11,597 bases of DNA, taken from an uncultured Actinomyces sp. GTDB lineage: Bacteria; Actinomycetota; Actinomycetes; Actinomycetales; Actinomycetaceae. The translations under genes were made by a program, and so were the position numbers. This document shows positions 1-6,741 of the stretch, piece after piece; position 1 is the first letter of the stretch, and each line of letters starts with the position of its first letter. The notes beneath the pieces are model-generated. The model saw only the letters and a list, made by a program, of their open reading frames with translations. It made no database searches and was not told where the DNA came from. The stretch lies in contig USPB01000045.1 of NCBI GenBank assembly GCA_900556405.1, positions 1 through 11,597 on the forward strand. The letters run 5' to 3'.

Positions 1-187
1 CAGGGACGAGGACCGGCGTCGCCGGCACCCGCGGTACCACCCCGCTTGCCGCTCCGCAGGGGGCGGCCGCTTCGTTGGGGGCTGTGTCGGGCCCTCCCGT
101 CCGGTTCTACTGGAGGGAACGAGGCCGTGTCCGGCTTTCGCGCTCCTCTTTCTTCCGGATGCTCCCCGGTGATACCCCGCTGAAGCG
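1..187 (-). ncRNA. T-box riboswitch leader, isoleucine type (ileS leader), running off the left edge
   Basis: This is a tRNA-sensing leader transcribed leftwards. On the minus strand the near-invariant T-box core GGGTGGTACCGCG lies at 42-30, with the TGGT bulge that pairs with the tRNA acceptor end at 39-36. It is followed by a small GC hairpin (25-13) and the conserved CGTCCCTG at 8-1, whose CCC can pair with the core GGG as the antiterminator/antisequestrator stem. Further 5' is an actinobacterial Stem I style segment, GTATCACCGGGGAGC, whose specifier triplet reads ATC (173-171, Ile), and the stretch AGTAGAACCGGACGGG typical of Stem III in these leaders. Actinobacterial T-boxes almost always precede ileS and often act on translation. 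The regulated gene and the expression platform lie outside the window, so ileS is inferred from the specifier and family habit. The 5' end is estimated from the -10 box. Confidence 0.9.
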
Positions 188-193
188 AGCCGG

Positions 194-199
194 ATCATA
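194..199 (-). promoter_or_regulatory. -10 box of the T-box leader promoter
   Basis: The minus strand reads TATGAT here, five of six matches to the sigma-70 consensus, placed about 7 nt before the start of the T-box leader. The -35 region upstream (about 217-223) is T-rich but has no clear TTGACA match. Positions 200-356, between this promoter and the divergent permease promoter, show no convincing gene. Confidence 0.6.
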
Positions 200-356
200 G
201 CGAGAAACAAGTGTAGCGAAGAAAATGCGCGGCGCCCACCGGGCGGAACGTCTGCCTGCCCACAGCGCACCCGCGAGCGCTCGGCGACGCACGCGCAGAC
301 GATGGTCTGGTGGGCCGTGGTCGGCGCGTGACCGTGGATGCTTGGGCCTCCTGTCC

Positions 357-362
357 TAGAGT
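357..362 (+). promoter_or_regulatory. -10 box TAGAGT for a probably leaderless permease mRNA
   Basis: TAGAGT fits the actinobacterial TANNNT -10 pattern. It ends 6 nt before the GTG at 369, so transcription would start on or next to the start codon. No Shine-Dalgarno sequence stands in front of that GTG, which fits a leaderless transcript, a common arrangement in Actinobacteria. No good -35 match is visible. Confidence 0.5.
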
Positions 363-368
363 TGTGGG

Positions 369-1379
369 GTGAGTTCGACGGATACGAGACGCCAGGCGCG
401 CCCCTGGGGTGCGCTCATTGGCACCCTGTTTCTCATTGCGGTGATCGCCGTGTGGGCGGCGCAGGGGACTCTGTCTGAAACAGGTCTACCCGTCGGCCGA
501 GCGGCAACGATCGCCGTCGGCATGACGCTGCAGGCGATTCCTTTCTTGCTCCTGGGCGTGTTCGTTGCTGAGTTCATCGAGGCTTTCGTCTCCCCCGCTC
601 TGATCGCTCGCATCTTTCCGACGAACCCGCTCGCTTCCGTCGCGACAGCACTCATCGTCGCTTTCTTGCTTCCGGTGTGCGATTGCTCGGCGGTGCCGAT
701 CTTCCGCTCCCTGTTGCGCAAGGGTGTTCCACTCTCGGCTGCCACGACCCTCATGCTGGCTTCTCCCGCCATCAACCCACTGGTGATTGCGTCGACCTAC
801 TACGCGTTTGGCTCGTGGTCGTTGGTCGCCACGCGTATCGGACTGAGCGTTATTGTTGCTCTCTCGGTTGGTCTGTCGATGCTGGTTGCTTCTCCGCGAG
901 CGCTGCGGGCGGATGGTGTCTTCCATGACGGCGACGCGTGCGGCTGCGCGGGTGGCTGTGCGGTGCCGGATCGATCTTTCTCGGGTGTGCTGGGTGCGAC
1001 GGGGCAGTCTTTTGGCCGGATTCTGCCGTATCTGCTGGGTGGCGTTGCGGCGTCGACGCTGGCTCAAGTGCTGTGGCCGGTGTCTGCTCTGCTCGCGGGG
1101 CTTCCCGCACCCGCAGCACTGGCCCTGATGATGGGTGCCGGCTTTGCGTTGTCTCTGTGTTCATCCTCTGACGCGGTGATTGCCCGTTCTCTCGCTTCGT
1201 TGGCGCCCACTGGCGCGCTAATGGGTTTCATGGTGTACGGCCCGATGATGGACGTGAAGAACGTGGCGCTCCTGGCCTCCCAGTTCCGGGGCACTTTTGT
1301 GATCCGCTTGTTCATGTCGGTGAGCGTGGCTGCTGCCACCGTGATCGGCTGCGCCTGGTGGGCGGGGGTATTGTCGTGA
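369..1379 (+). CDS. DUF318/ArsP_1-like permease (YraQ/YcgR type)
   Basis: An integral membrane permease of 336 residues whose natural substrate is unsettled; relatives include the ArsP organoarsenical exporters. About eight to ten hydrophobic segments are visible. The family hallmark after the third segment is present as PVCDCSAVP (residues 102-110), followed by RKGVPLSAATTLMLASPAINP. A second conserved cytoplasmic-type signature, SLCSSSDAVIARSL, starts near residue 262, and GPMMDVKN lies near 291-298. The central hydrophilic loop holds a cysteine cluster, CGCAGGC (191-197), which could bind a metal or thiol-reactive ligand (inference). The start is the GTG at 369, chosen because a -10 box sits exactly at leaderless distance. 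The stop overlaps the GTG of the next gene by 4 bp, and the two families are regular partners. The family assignment is strong; the transported substrate is not. Confidence 0.88.
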   Translation: MSSTDTRRQARPWGALIGTLFLIAVIAVWAAQGTLSETGLPVGRAATIAVGMTLQAIPFLLLGVFVAEFIEAFVSPALIARIFPTNPLASVATALIVAFLLPVCDCSAVPIFRSLLRKGVPLSAATTLMLASPAINPLVIASTYYAFGSWSLVATRIGLSVIVALSVGLSMLVASPRALRADGVFHDGDACGCAGGCAVPDRSFSGVLGATGQSFGRILPYLLGGVAASTLAQVLWPVSALLAGLPAPAALALMMGAGFALSLCSSSDAVIARSLASLAPTGALMGFMVYGPMMDVKNVALLASQFRGTFVIRLFMSVSVAAATVIGCAWWAGVLS

Positions 1380-2227
1380 AGGTTGTGGATCGTCTGGCCC
1401 CGGTCACCGAGTCCTTGTCGTTGGCTTGCCTCGGCGCTGGCTTGCTGTGGCTGTCACTGTCGGGTCGCTATGCGTCGTTCGTCCCATCTTCCGCGCGTGT
1501 CGGGATTATCGCCTCGGGAGTATGTCTGCTCGCGTGCTCGCTCGCCCTGTCCGCTCGGCTCGGCTCCGGCGACCACGAGCACACCGACAGGACTCACACT
1601 CATCGCGCCCTCTCGCGCGCCCTTGTGGCGCTCCTTGCGAGTGCTCTGATCGTTCTTCCTTTCCGCGTCTCTCCCTCGGAGTTGGCATCGACCGCGTGGA
1701 ACGCTCGCGCGGCCGACGCAGGCACGAGCTCCGGCCTCGACGCTGGAGACGATGGGGACAACTCTGCGTCGACGTCCACCTCCCAGGGGGAGGCCTCCCC
1801 CACCGCTACTCCGCAGAGCGGGGACGGCGCATCGGCCTCGTCGTCGGGGAAGCTGGAGCTGACGACTGATAACTTCTACGATCAGGTTGAGGAGTTGATC
1901 GCTCACGGGCGCGCGCACGACGGTGATCACATCGATCTCGTCGGTTTTGTGATGAGCCCGGAGGCGGCTCGCGCACAGGCGTCGATTCCTCGCGTGACGG
2001 AGGATGACAGTTTTGCGGTGGCCCGCATGGCCATCTGGTGCTGTGCTGCTGACGCCTACCCGATTGGTTTCGTTGTTCGGTGGTCCGGCCCCGCGCCCGA
2101 GGCGGATAGCTGGGTTCACGTGAGCGGTACGCTGCGCCTGCGCGGCACGAAGGCGCTCGTCATCGATGCTGATTCGGTTGAGGTGACCGATGCGCCGAAT
2201 CCGGAGTTCGTGATTCAGTCGCGCTAA
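1376..2227 (+). CDS. TIGR03943/DUF1980 family putative permease subunit (YcgQ-like)
   Basis: Partner protein of the preceding permease, 283 residues from the GTG at 1376. I prefer this start to the in-frame GTG at 1358 because it makes the classical GTGA overlap with the upstream stop and has a G-rich ribosome site (GGGGG, about 1363-1367) at good spacing. Three hydrophobic segments (about 14-30, 41-62 and 79-97) are followed by a Ser/Thr/Ala/Gly-rich acidic linker (about 105-158) and a globular C-terminal domain. That domain carries the family motif WCCAADAYP (221-229) and ends near VHVSGTLRLRG. A His/Asp-rich loop between segments two and three (HEHTDRTHTH, 67-76) looks able to bind divalent metal. 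The family has been called a permease subunit because it nearly always travels with a DUF318 protein. Function is unknown, and metal handling is only an inference. Confidence 0.85.
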   Translation: MKVVDRLAPVTESLSLACLGAGLLWLSLSGRYASFVPSSARVGIIASGVCLLACSLALSARLGSGDHEHTDRTHTHRALSRALVALLASALIVLPFRVSPSELASTAWNARAADAGTSSGLDAGDDGDNSASTSTSQGEASPTATPQSGDGASASSSGKLELTTDNFYDQVEELIAHGRAHDGDHIDLVGFVMSPEAARAQASIPRVTEDDSFAVARMAIWCCAADAYPIGFVVRWSGPAPEADSWVHVSGTLRLRGTKALVIDADSVEVTDAPNPEFVIQSR

Positions 2228-2240
2228 ATACACAATTTAT

Positions 2241-2256
2241 AGTGATACAGATCACT
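2241..2256. promoter_or_regulatory. CRP/GlxR-like palindrome upstream of the MFS-sulfatase genes
   Basis: AGTGATACAGATCACT is a perfect 6-4-6 dyad and contains GTGA-N6-TCAC, the core recognised by cAMP-responsive CRP-family regulators (GlxR in corynebacteria). A wider pair, ACAAT (2232-2236) and ATTGT (2260-2264), flanks it almost symmetrically. A -10-like TATAGT at 2238-2243 overlaps its left edge. If that is the promoter, binding would block it; if the promoter lies further right, binding could activate it. The sequence cannot decide between these. A weak RNA hairpin ending the upstream transcript is an alternative reading. Confidence 0.55.
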
Positions 2257-2267
2257 TCGATTGTTTA

Positions 2268-2285
2268 TGTCCGTTACCTCGGACA
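2268..2285. promoter_or_regulatory. Inverted repeat TGTCCG-N6-CGGACA, candidate operator
   Basis: A perfect 6-bp dyad with a 6-nt spacer (TTACCT) lies 12 nt downstream of the CRP-like palindrome and 76 nt before the transporter start. Its 6-6-6 geometry matches the dyad in front of the ROK gene (5472-5489), although the half-site sequences differ. It is a candidate site for a pathway-specific regulator such as the ROK protein. Confidence 0.4.
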
Positions 2286-2361
2286 CAAAATGGCGCGCGT
2301 ACGGTGAATGAAGCGCACACGGCAGGCGCGGGCGCACCATCTCACCTTCAAGGATGAAGAC

Positions 2362-3807
2362 ATGTCATCGACAACAGCACTTACTCCCCGCGAAAAACAA
2401 GCGAGGCGCTACGCGACGTCCCTCGCTCTGATCGCCACCCTCGGGCCCTTCTTCTACGGATTCGAAGGCATGGTCCTCAACGCCGCCATCAAGGCGGTGG
2501 GTTCCACCTTCGAGCTTGGTCCAATCCTGCAGGGCGTTGCAGGCGCAGCAGGCGTCATCGGCGGCCTCATCGGCGCGCTCGCCGCGGGACGCATCTCCGA
2601 CAAGATCGGCCGCAAGACCACGCTCATGTGGGTCGGCCCCTTCCTGCTCTTCGAGGCCCTCCTCGGCCCCATCTCTCCCCTCCTGGGTAGCTTCGGCTAC
2701 CCCTTCCTGCTCCTGACCCGCATCGTCGGCGGCATCGGCTTCGGCGCGGCGACCACGGTCGCCCCCGGCTACGTTGCGGAGATCGCTCCCGCTGAGATCC
2801 GCGGGCGTCTCATCGGCTTCCGTCAGCTCGCGATCATCCTGGGCCTGTTCTTCGCTGGCCTCATCAACACGGCGGTCGTCTCGATCACGGGCGGCGCTGC
2901 CAAGCCCGCGTTCGGCGGGCTCATGACCTGGCAGGTCCTCTTCGCATGCCTGATCATCCCGGCCCTCCTCTTCGTCGTCTATACGGCGAAGATCCCCGAG
3001 TCTCCCCGTTACCTCGTCTCCGTGGGGCGCACCAAGGAGGCCGAGCAGATCCTGGCCAAGCTGTGCGGCGAGGAAGATCCCGCAGACCGCGTCACGGCCA
3101 TCACCCAGTCCCTGACCATCACGGGTGGCGCAAAGCTCTCGATCGGACAGATTCTGTCCTCCCAGTGGCGTGGCCTCGTGTTCGTCGGCATGGCGATCGC
3201 CGCATTCCAGCAGCTCACCGGCATCAACGGCGTCTTCTTCTACTCCAACTCCCTGTTCGCCGCCGTCGGCTTCACCGAGTCGATGGCCCTGGCCCAGACG
3301 CTACTCATCACCGCGTTCAAGATCGTCGGCGTCCTGTCGGGCATCATGCTGGTGGACCGCGTGGGCCGCAAGCGCATGCTCATCTACGGAGGAACGCTGA
3401 TCTTCGTGTCGCTGGGCGTTGTGGCAACGGTCTTTACGGTCGCCCCCACCGTCGACGGCAAGCCCGACGTCGCAGACTCCCCCGTCCTGGCATTCCTGGC
3501 GGTCGCTGCCCTGTGCACCTTCCTCCTGGGATTCACCTCCTCGTGGGGCCCCATCTTCTCCATCGTCATGGGAGAGATGTTCCCCAACTCGATCCGTGGT
3601 GGCGCCATGTCGCTCGCCTCGGGCGCCGACTTCCTCGTGAACTTCCTGGTTGTTCTCCTCTTCCCGTTCCTCATCGGCTGGTCGCCCGCCGGCACCTACT
3701 GGATCTACTGCGCCTTCGGTGTCCTCGCGGTCATCTTCACGGCGAAGTTCCTCACCGAGACCAGCGGCGCCGAACTTGAGGACATGGACAAGGTCGTCGC
3801 CCAGTAG
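2362..3807 (+). CDS. MFS transporter, sugar porter family; candidate importer of a sulfated sugar
   Basis: A cytoplasmic-membrane, probably proton-coupled, sugar transporter of 481 residues with 12 hydrophobic segments. Sugar porter signatures are all present in order: GRISDKIGRK (76-85) after TM2, RGRLIGFRQL (147-156), PESPRYL (212-218) after TM6, FQQLTGINGVFFYSN (282-296) in TM7, DRVGRK (332-337), GEMFPNSIRGGAM (404-416) and an ETSG variant (466-469) of the PETKG motif. The start is the ATG at 2362, which has AAGGA 7 nt upstream; an upstream in-frame ATG at 2308 would add 18 unlikely residues and lacks such a site. The sulfatase gene follows after 42 bp with no terminator between, so the two are probably cotranscribed. 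Because that sulfatase has no signal peptide, this transporter is the likely entry route for its substrate. The family is certain; the substrate is inferred. Confidence 0.93.
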   Translation: MSSTTALTPREKQARRYATSLALIATLGPFFYGFEGMVLNAAIKAVGSTFELGPILQGVAGAAGVIGGLIGALAAGRISDKIGRKTTLMWVGPFLLFEALLGPISPLLGSFGYPFLLLTRIVGGIGFGAATTVAPGYVAEIAPAEIRGRLIGFRQLAIILGLFFAGLINTAVVSITGGAAKPAFGGLMTWQVLFACLIIPALLFVVYTAKIPESPRYLVSVGRTKEAEQILAKLCGEEDPADRVTAITQSLTITGGAKLSIGQILSSQWRGLVFVGMAIAAFQQLTGINGVFFYSNSLFAAVGFTESMALAQTLLITAFKIVGVLSGIMLVDRVGRKRMLIYGGTLIFVSLGVVATVFTVAPTVDGKPDVADSPVLAFLAVAALCTFLLGFTSSWGPIFSIVMGEMFPNSIRGGAMSLASGADFLVNFLVVLLFPFLIGWSPAGTYWIYCAFGVLAVIFTAKFLTETSGAELEDMDKVVAQ

Positions 3808-3849
3808 CAGCGGCCCACCCCCTGATTTCAACGACGAAAAGGCATTGCA

Positions 3850-5370
3850 ATGACTGACAACACGCGGGATATTCCCGATAACGTGCGCAACGTCCTGGTC
3901 ATCATGACCGACCAGCACCGCACCGACACGATCGGCTGCCTCGGCAACCCACACGCGCGCACCCCCGTCATCGACGCGATGGGCGAATCGGGCTTCGCCT
4001 TCACCCACTGCTTCACCCCGACCGCGATCTGCACGCCGGCGCGCGCCTCGCTGCTCACCGGCAAGCGCCCGGGCAAACACCAGGTGCTGGCCAACCCCGA
4101 GTGGAACATCGCCTACCAGGTGTCGATCCCCGAGGGAACGTGGACGTACACGCAGGAACTGCGCGACGCCGGCTACAACGTCGGCATCGTCGGCAAGTAC
4201 CACTGCGGCTACAACCTGCCCGACAAGTTCGGCGCCGACGACGACACCTACTGGGGCGCTGAAAACCCGGTAGCCAACGAAAAGTACGTCGCGTGGCTCG
4301 AGGCCAACAACCTCCCGCCCGTGCGCGCCCACGACCTGTGGCGCGGCAAGCTGCCCGGCGGGCGCGACGGGCACATCATCGCCGCACGCCTCGATCAGCC
4401 CGAGGAGGCAACCTTCGAGCGCTTCCTGGCGGACCGTGCGATTGAGAAGCTGCGCGAATACGCGGCCGATTGGAAGGACTCGAAGCAGCCCTTCTGCCTC
4501 GACGTGCATTTCTTTGGCCCCCACCTGCCCTACTTCCTGCCCGACGAGTGGTTCGATCTCATTGATCCCAATGACGTCGAGCTGCCGGAAAACTTCGGCG
4601 ACTCCCTCATCGGTAAGCCCCCGATCCAGGAGAACTACGCGACCTACTGGTCCACCTCCTCGTTCACGAACGAGCAGTGGAAGAAGCTCATCGCGGTCTA
4701 CTGGGGTTACACGGCCATGATCGACTTCGAGATCGGACGCATCATGGACGTGGCGCGCGAGCTGGGCATCCTGGACGACACGGCGGTGTTCTTCTGCGCG
4801 GACCACGGTGAATTCACGGGCTCGCATCGTCTCAACGACAAGGGCCCGATGATGTACGACGACATCTACAACGTCCCGTTCATCGCCCACATTCCCGGCG
4901 TGTCCACGGTGGGCCGCTCGGACGCGTTTGTCTCCCTCATCGACCTGCCGGCCACGGTCCTGGACATCGCCGGCTTGGACACCTCGCTTGTCGAGGACGG
5001 CCGCTCGATCGTGGACCTGACACGCGGCGAGGACGTCGAGGGCTGGCGTGAGGACATCGTGTGCGAGTTCCACGGCCACCACTTCCCCCTCCAGCAGCGC
5101 ATGCTGCGCACGCGGGATTTCAAGCTCGTCATCAACCCCGAGTCGATCAACGAGCTCTACGACCTGCGCCTGGATCCGGCCGAGATGAACAACGTGTACA
5201 CCGTGCCCGTCTACGACGAGATCCGCAGGGAGCTGGCCACGAACCTCTACCTGCAGCTGCGTGAGCGCGGGGATCATTCCTTCGCCAAGTGGATGGCGGC
5301 GATGACGGACTTCGACATCCCGCTGGTGAACACGGCTCGCTCCGACCTCGACGAGGTCACGAGCGACTGA
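3850..5370 (+). CDS. Cys-type sulfatase (formylglycine-dependent), predicted cytoplasmic
   Basis: A 506-residue alkaline-phosphatase-superfamily sulfatase that hydrolyses sulfate esters. The sulfatase signature AICTPARASLLTG (59-71) matches the family pattern; Cys61 is the residue oxidised to formylglycine and Arg65 its stabilising partner. Other active-site elements are Asp21 in MTDQ, Lys116 and His118 in GKYHCG, His225 in FFGPHLPYFLP, the metal site Asp318-His319 in CADHGE, and Lys331. The C-terminal subdomain has the usual ELYDLRLDPAEMNN region (435-448). There is no signal peptide: the N-terminus is polar and runs straight into the first core beta strand, so the enzyme should act inside the cell. 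The start is the ATG at 3850, with AAAAGG 7 nt upstream. The maturase at 6738 would activate Cys61. B. breve AtsA2, acting on GlcNAc-6-sulfate, is a contextual parallel. A related phosphonate monoester hydrolase activity is a less likely alternative. Confidence 0.92.
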   Translation: MTDNTRDIPDNVRNVLVIMTDQHRTDTIGCLGNPHARTPVIDAMGESGFAFTHCFTPTAICTPARASLLTGKRPGKHQVLANPEWNIAYQVSIPEGTWTYTQELRDAGYNVGIVGKYHCGYNLPDKFGADDDTYWGAENPVANEKYVAWLEANNLPPVRAHDLWRGKLPGGRDGHIIAARLDQPEEATFERFLADRAIEKLREYAADWKDSKQPFCLDVHFFGPHLPYFLPDEWFDLIDPNDVELPENFGDSLIGKPPIQENYATYWSTSSFTNEQWKKLIAVYWGYTAMIDFEIGRIMDVARELGILDDTAVFFCADHGEFTGSHRLNDKGPMMYDDIYNVPFIAHIPGVSTVGRSDAFVSLIDLPATVLDIAGLDTSLVEDGRSIVDLTRGEDVEGWREDIVCEFHGHHFPLQQRMLRTRDFKLVINPESINELYDLRLDPAEMNNVYTVPVYDEIRRELATNLYLQLRERGDHSFAKWMAAMTDFDIPLVNTARSDLDEVTSD

Positions 5371-5376
5371 CGCAAC

Positions 5377-5416
5377 GCCTCGGCGGTGGGAACATACAAC
5401 TTTCCACCGCCGAGGC
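5377..5416 (+). terminator. Long perfect hairpin after the sulfatase gene, probably a terminator
   Basis: GCCTCGGCGGTGG (5377-5389) pairs perfectly with CCACCGCCGAGGC (5404-5416). Inside it a G.T pair and two A-T pairs extend the stem to 16 bp around the 8-nt loop CATACAAC. It starts 6 nt after the sulfatase stop. No T-run follows, as is usual for many actinobacterial terminators, so partial read-through into the ROK operon is possible. Confidence 0.7.
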
Positions 5417-5449
5417 AACGCGCCCTCTGCGCACCCCACGCAGTGACGC

Positions 5450-5489
5450 GTATCATAGAAAGTATCAACGAGGTCGGAACGCACCGACC
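5450..5489 (+). promoter_or_regulatory. Probable promoter and operator region of the ROK-maturase-exporter operon
   Basis: TATCAT at 5451-5456 is a plausible -10 box; no good -35 is seen. GTATCA occurs twice in direct orientation (5450-5455 and 5462-5467), 12 bp apart. A perfect dyad, GGTCGG-N6-CCGACC, follows at 5472-5489. Between the -10 box and the start at 5524 it is well placed for autoregulation by the ROK protein (inference). Confidence 0.45.
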
Positions 5490-5523
5490 GGACATCAACG
5501 ACGAAGCGCTGGGAAGGAGAGAC

Positions 5524-6741
5524 ATGCACTACCCCACCCGCAGCCCCCTGCCGACCCTGGAAGACCGCATCGTCGCTCACCTGGCCAAAGCCCCGGCCAC
5601 ACGCTCCCAGCTGTGCGAAGCACTCGACACCTCGCGCACAAACCTGGGGCGCGCGCTCACGACCCTCCTCGATGAGGGATCGGTGACGCCGGTGCGCACA
5701 AACGCCCCAGGACGAGGCCGCCCCACCCAGCTTCTCACCCTCAACTCCTCAGCCGCCCACTGCGTCGGCCTCAACGTCACGCGAACCTCGTGTGCGGGCG
5801 TCATGCTCTCGCGCAGCGGCGCAGTCTTGGCCGCCGTCCATATCGTTTCCCCCGCTTCCCCGTCTCTCCAGCTCTCTCTTGAGCAGACCTGCGAGGCCCT
5901 GGCCGCGAGCGCGGCCCGTCAGGGTATTGACACGTCGACCGTGCGCGCGGTGGGTGTGGGCGTTCCTATTCCGATGGGGCGTAACGCGAGGTTGTCCTCG
6001 GATGCGTACCCGAGCGTGGAGGAACTCGCCGCACTGACGCATCGCTGGTGGGCTCCCGCTCCGGTGGTTGATAACACCGTGCGCATGGCTGCGCTCGCGG
6101 AGGCCATGTGGGGCGCAGGAGCGGACATGTCATCGTTCATTTACCTGCGCCTGTCGGGCGGCGTGGGCGGCTGCGTCGTCTCCGATTTCCGCCTGGTTGG
6201 CGGAGCGGGCGGCCTGGCCGGAGAACTAGGACACATGACGGTGGGCACCAATGGCTCACCCTGCGCCTGCGGCAAGCGCGGTTGCCTGGAGACGTTGGCC
6301 TCCGTTCCGGCGTTGTGTGAGAGCGCTGGAGTTCGTGACATTGCGGAGCTACGCGGCGCCGTCCTGTCCGGCAATGCGCGTGCGCGCGAGGCGTTGGACC
6401 GGGCGGCGGAGGCTGTCGGCTACGTCCTCGGCTCGGCCGCGCTCCTCATTAATCCGCGAGCCATCATCGTGGCGGGTGAGGTCGTCGACGCGTTCCCATC
6501 CATTCGGGCCGATATTACGGCTTCCATGTACAAGGAGCTCCTTCCCGTGATGGAGTGGGACATCGATGTCGTCGGTGCCTCGCTAGGGCCCTTGGGGGCC
6601 GCTCAAGCCAGCGCGTATATCGCTGCTCACCCCTCCGACGATGAGGTTTCCCTCCCCCGTTACGCTGAGGATGCTCCGACCCGTGAGGTGGGGTCGGCCT
6701 CGTCAATGCGCACGCGCACCGATCGCGGGGGCAGGCCGTGA
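5524..6741 (+). CDS. ROK-family transcriptional regulator, probably without kinase activity
   Basis: A 405-residue sugar-responsive repressor type protein. An N-terminal winged helix-turn-helix (about 11-58) is followed by a two-lobed ROK domain. The ROK zinc site is intact: His237 in ELGHMTVG, and Cys247, Cys249 and Cys254 in CACGKRGCLE. The stretch aligning with the sugar-kinase motif NDxN reads VDNTVRMAALAE (182-193). Thr185 stands where the catalytic Asp is expected and Arg187 where Asn is usual, so it should bind but not phosphorylate a sugar. The start is the ATG at 5524, with AAGGAG just upstream; an in-frame GTG at 5386 would begin inside the hairpin and is rejected. The C-terminal tail (about 375-405) is charged and extends past the fold. 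Its stop overlaps the GTG of the maturase gene. Its position suggests control of this operon and of the MFS-sulfatase pair by the released or sulfated sugar. Confidence 0.9.
   Translation: MHYPTRSPLPTLEDRIVAHLAKAPATRSQLCEALDTSRTNLGRALTTLLDEGSVTPVRTNAPGRGRPTQLLTLNSSAAHCVGLNVTRTSCAGVMLSRSGAVLAAVHIVSPASPSLQLSLEQTCEALAASAARQGIDTSTVRAVGVGVPIPMGRNARLSSDAYPSVEELAALTHRWWAPAPVVDNTVRMAALAEAMWGAGADMSSFIYLRLSGGVGGCVVSDFRLVGGAGGLAGELGHMTVGTNGSPCACGKRGCLETLASVPALCESAGVRDIAELRGAVLSGNARAREALDRAAEAVGYVLGSAALLINPRAIIVAGEVVDAFPSIRADITASMYKELLPVMEWDIDVVGASLGPLGAAQASAYIAAHPSDDEVSLPRYAEDAPTREVGSASSMRTRTDRGGRP

Noticed and set aside
107..292. Minus-strand open frame of 61 codons near the left edge
   Set aside because: It covers the -10 box and 5' half of the T-box leader, has arginine-rich composition typical of GC-rich non-coding frames, and shows no ribosome site or family match.
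2308..2361. Upstream in-frame ATG for the MFS transporter
   Set aside because: The 18 extra residues are basic and polar, that ATG has no ribosome site, and the ATG at 2362 has AAGGA at ideal spacing.
5386..5523. Long N-terminal extension of the ROK regulator from a GTG
   Set aside because: It would begin inside the post-sulfatase hairpin and run through the -10 box and dyad; the ATG at 5524 has AAGGAG and starts right before the helix-turn-helix.
3301..5580. 759-codon minus-strand open frame antisense to the transporter end and the sulfatase
   Set aside because: It is a mirror frame of GC-rich codons: valine/arginine/aspartate-rich with no domain, while the plus strand carries complete motif-rich genes over the same span.
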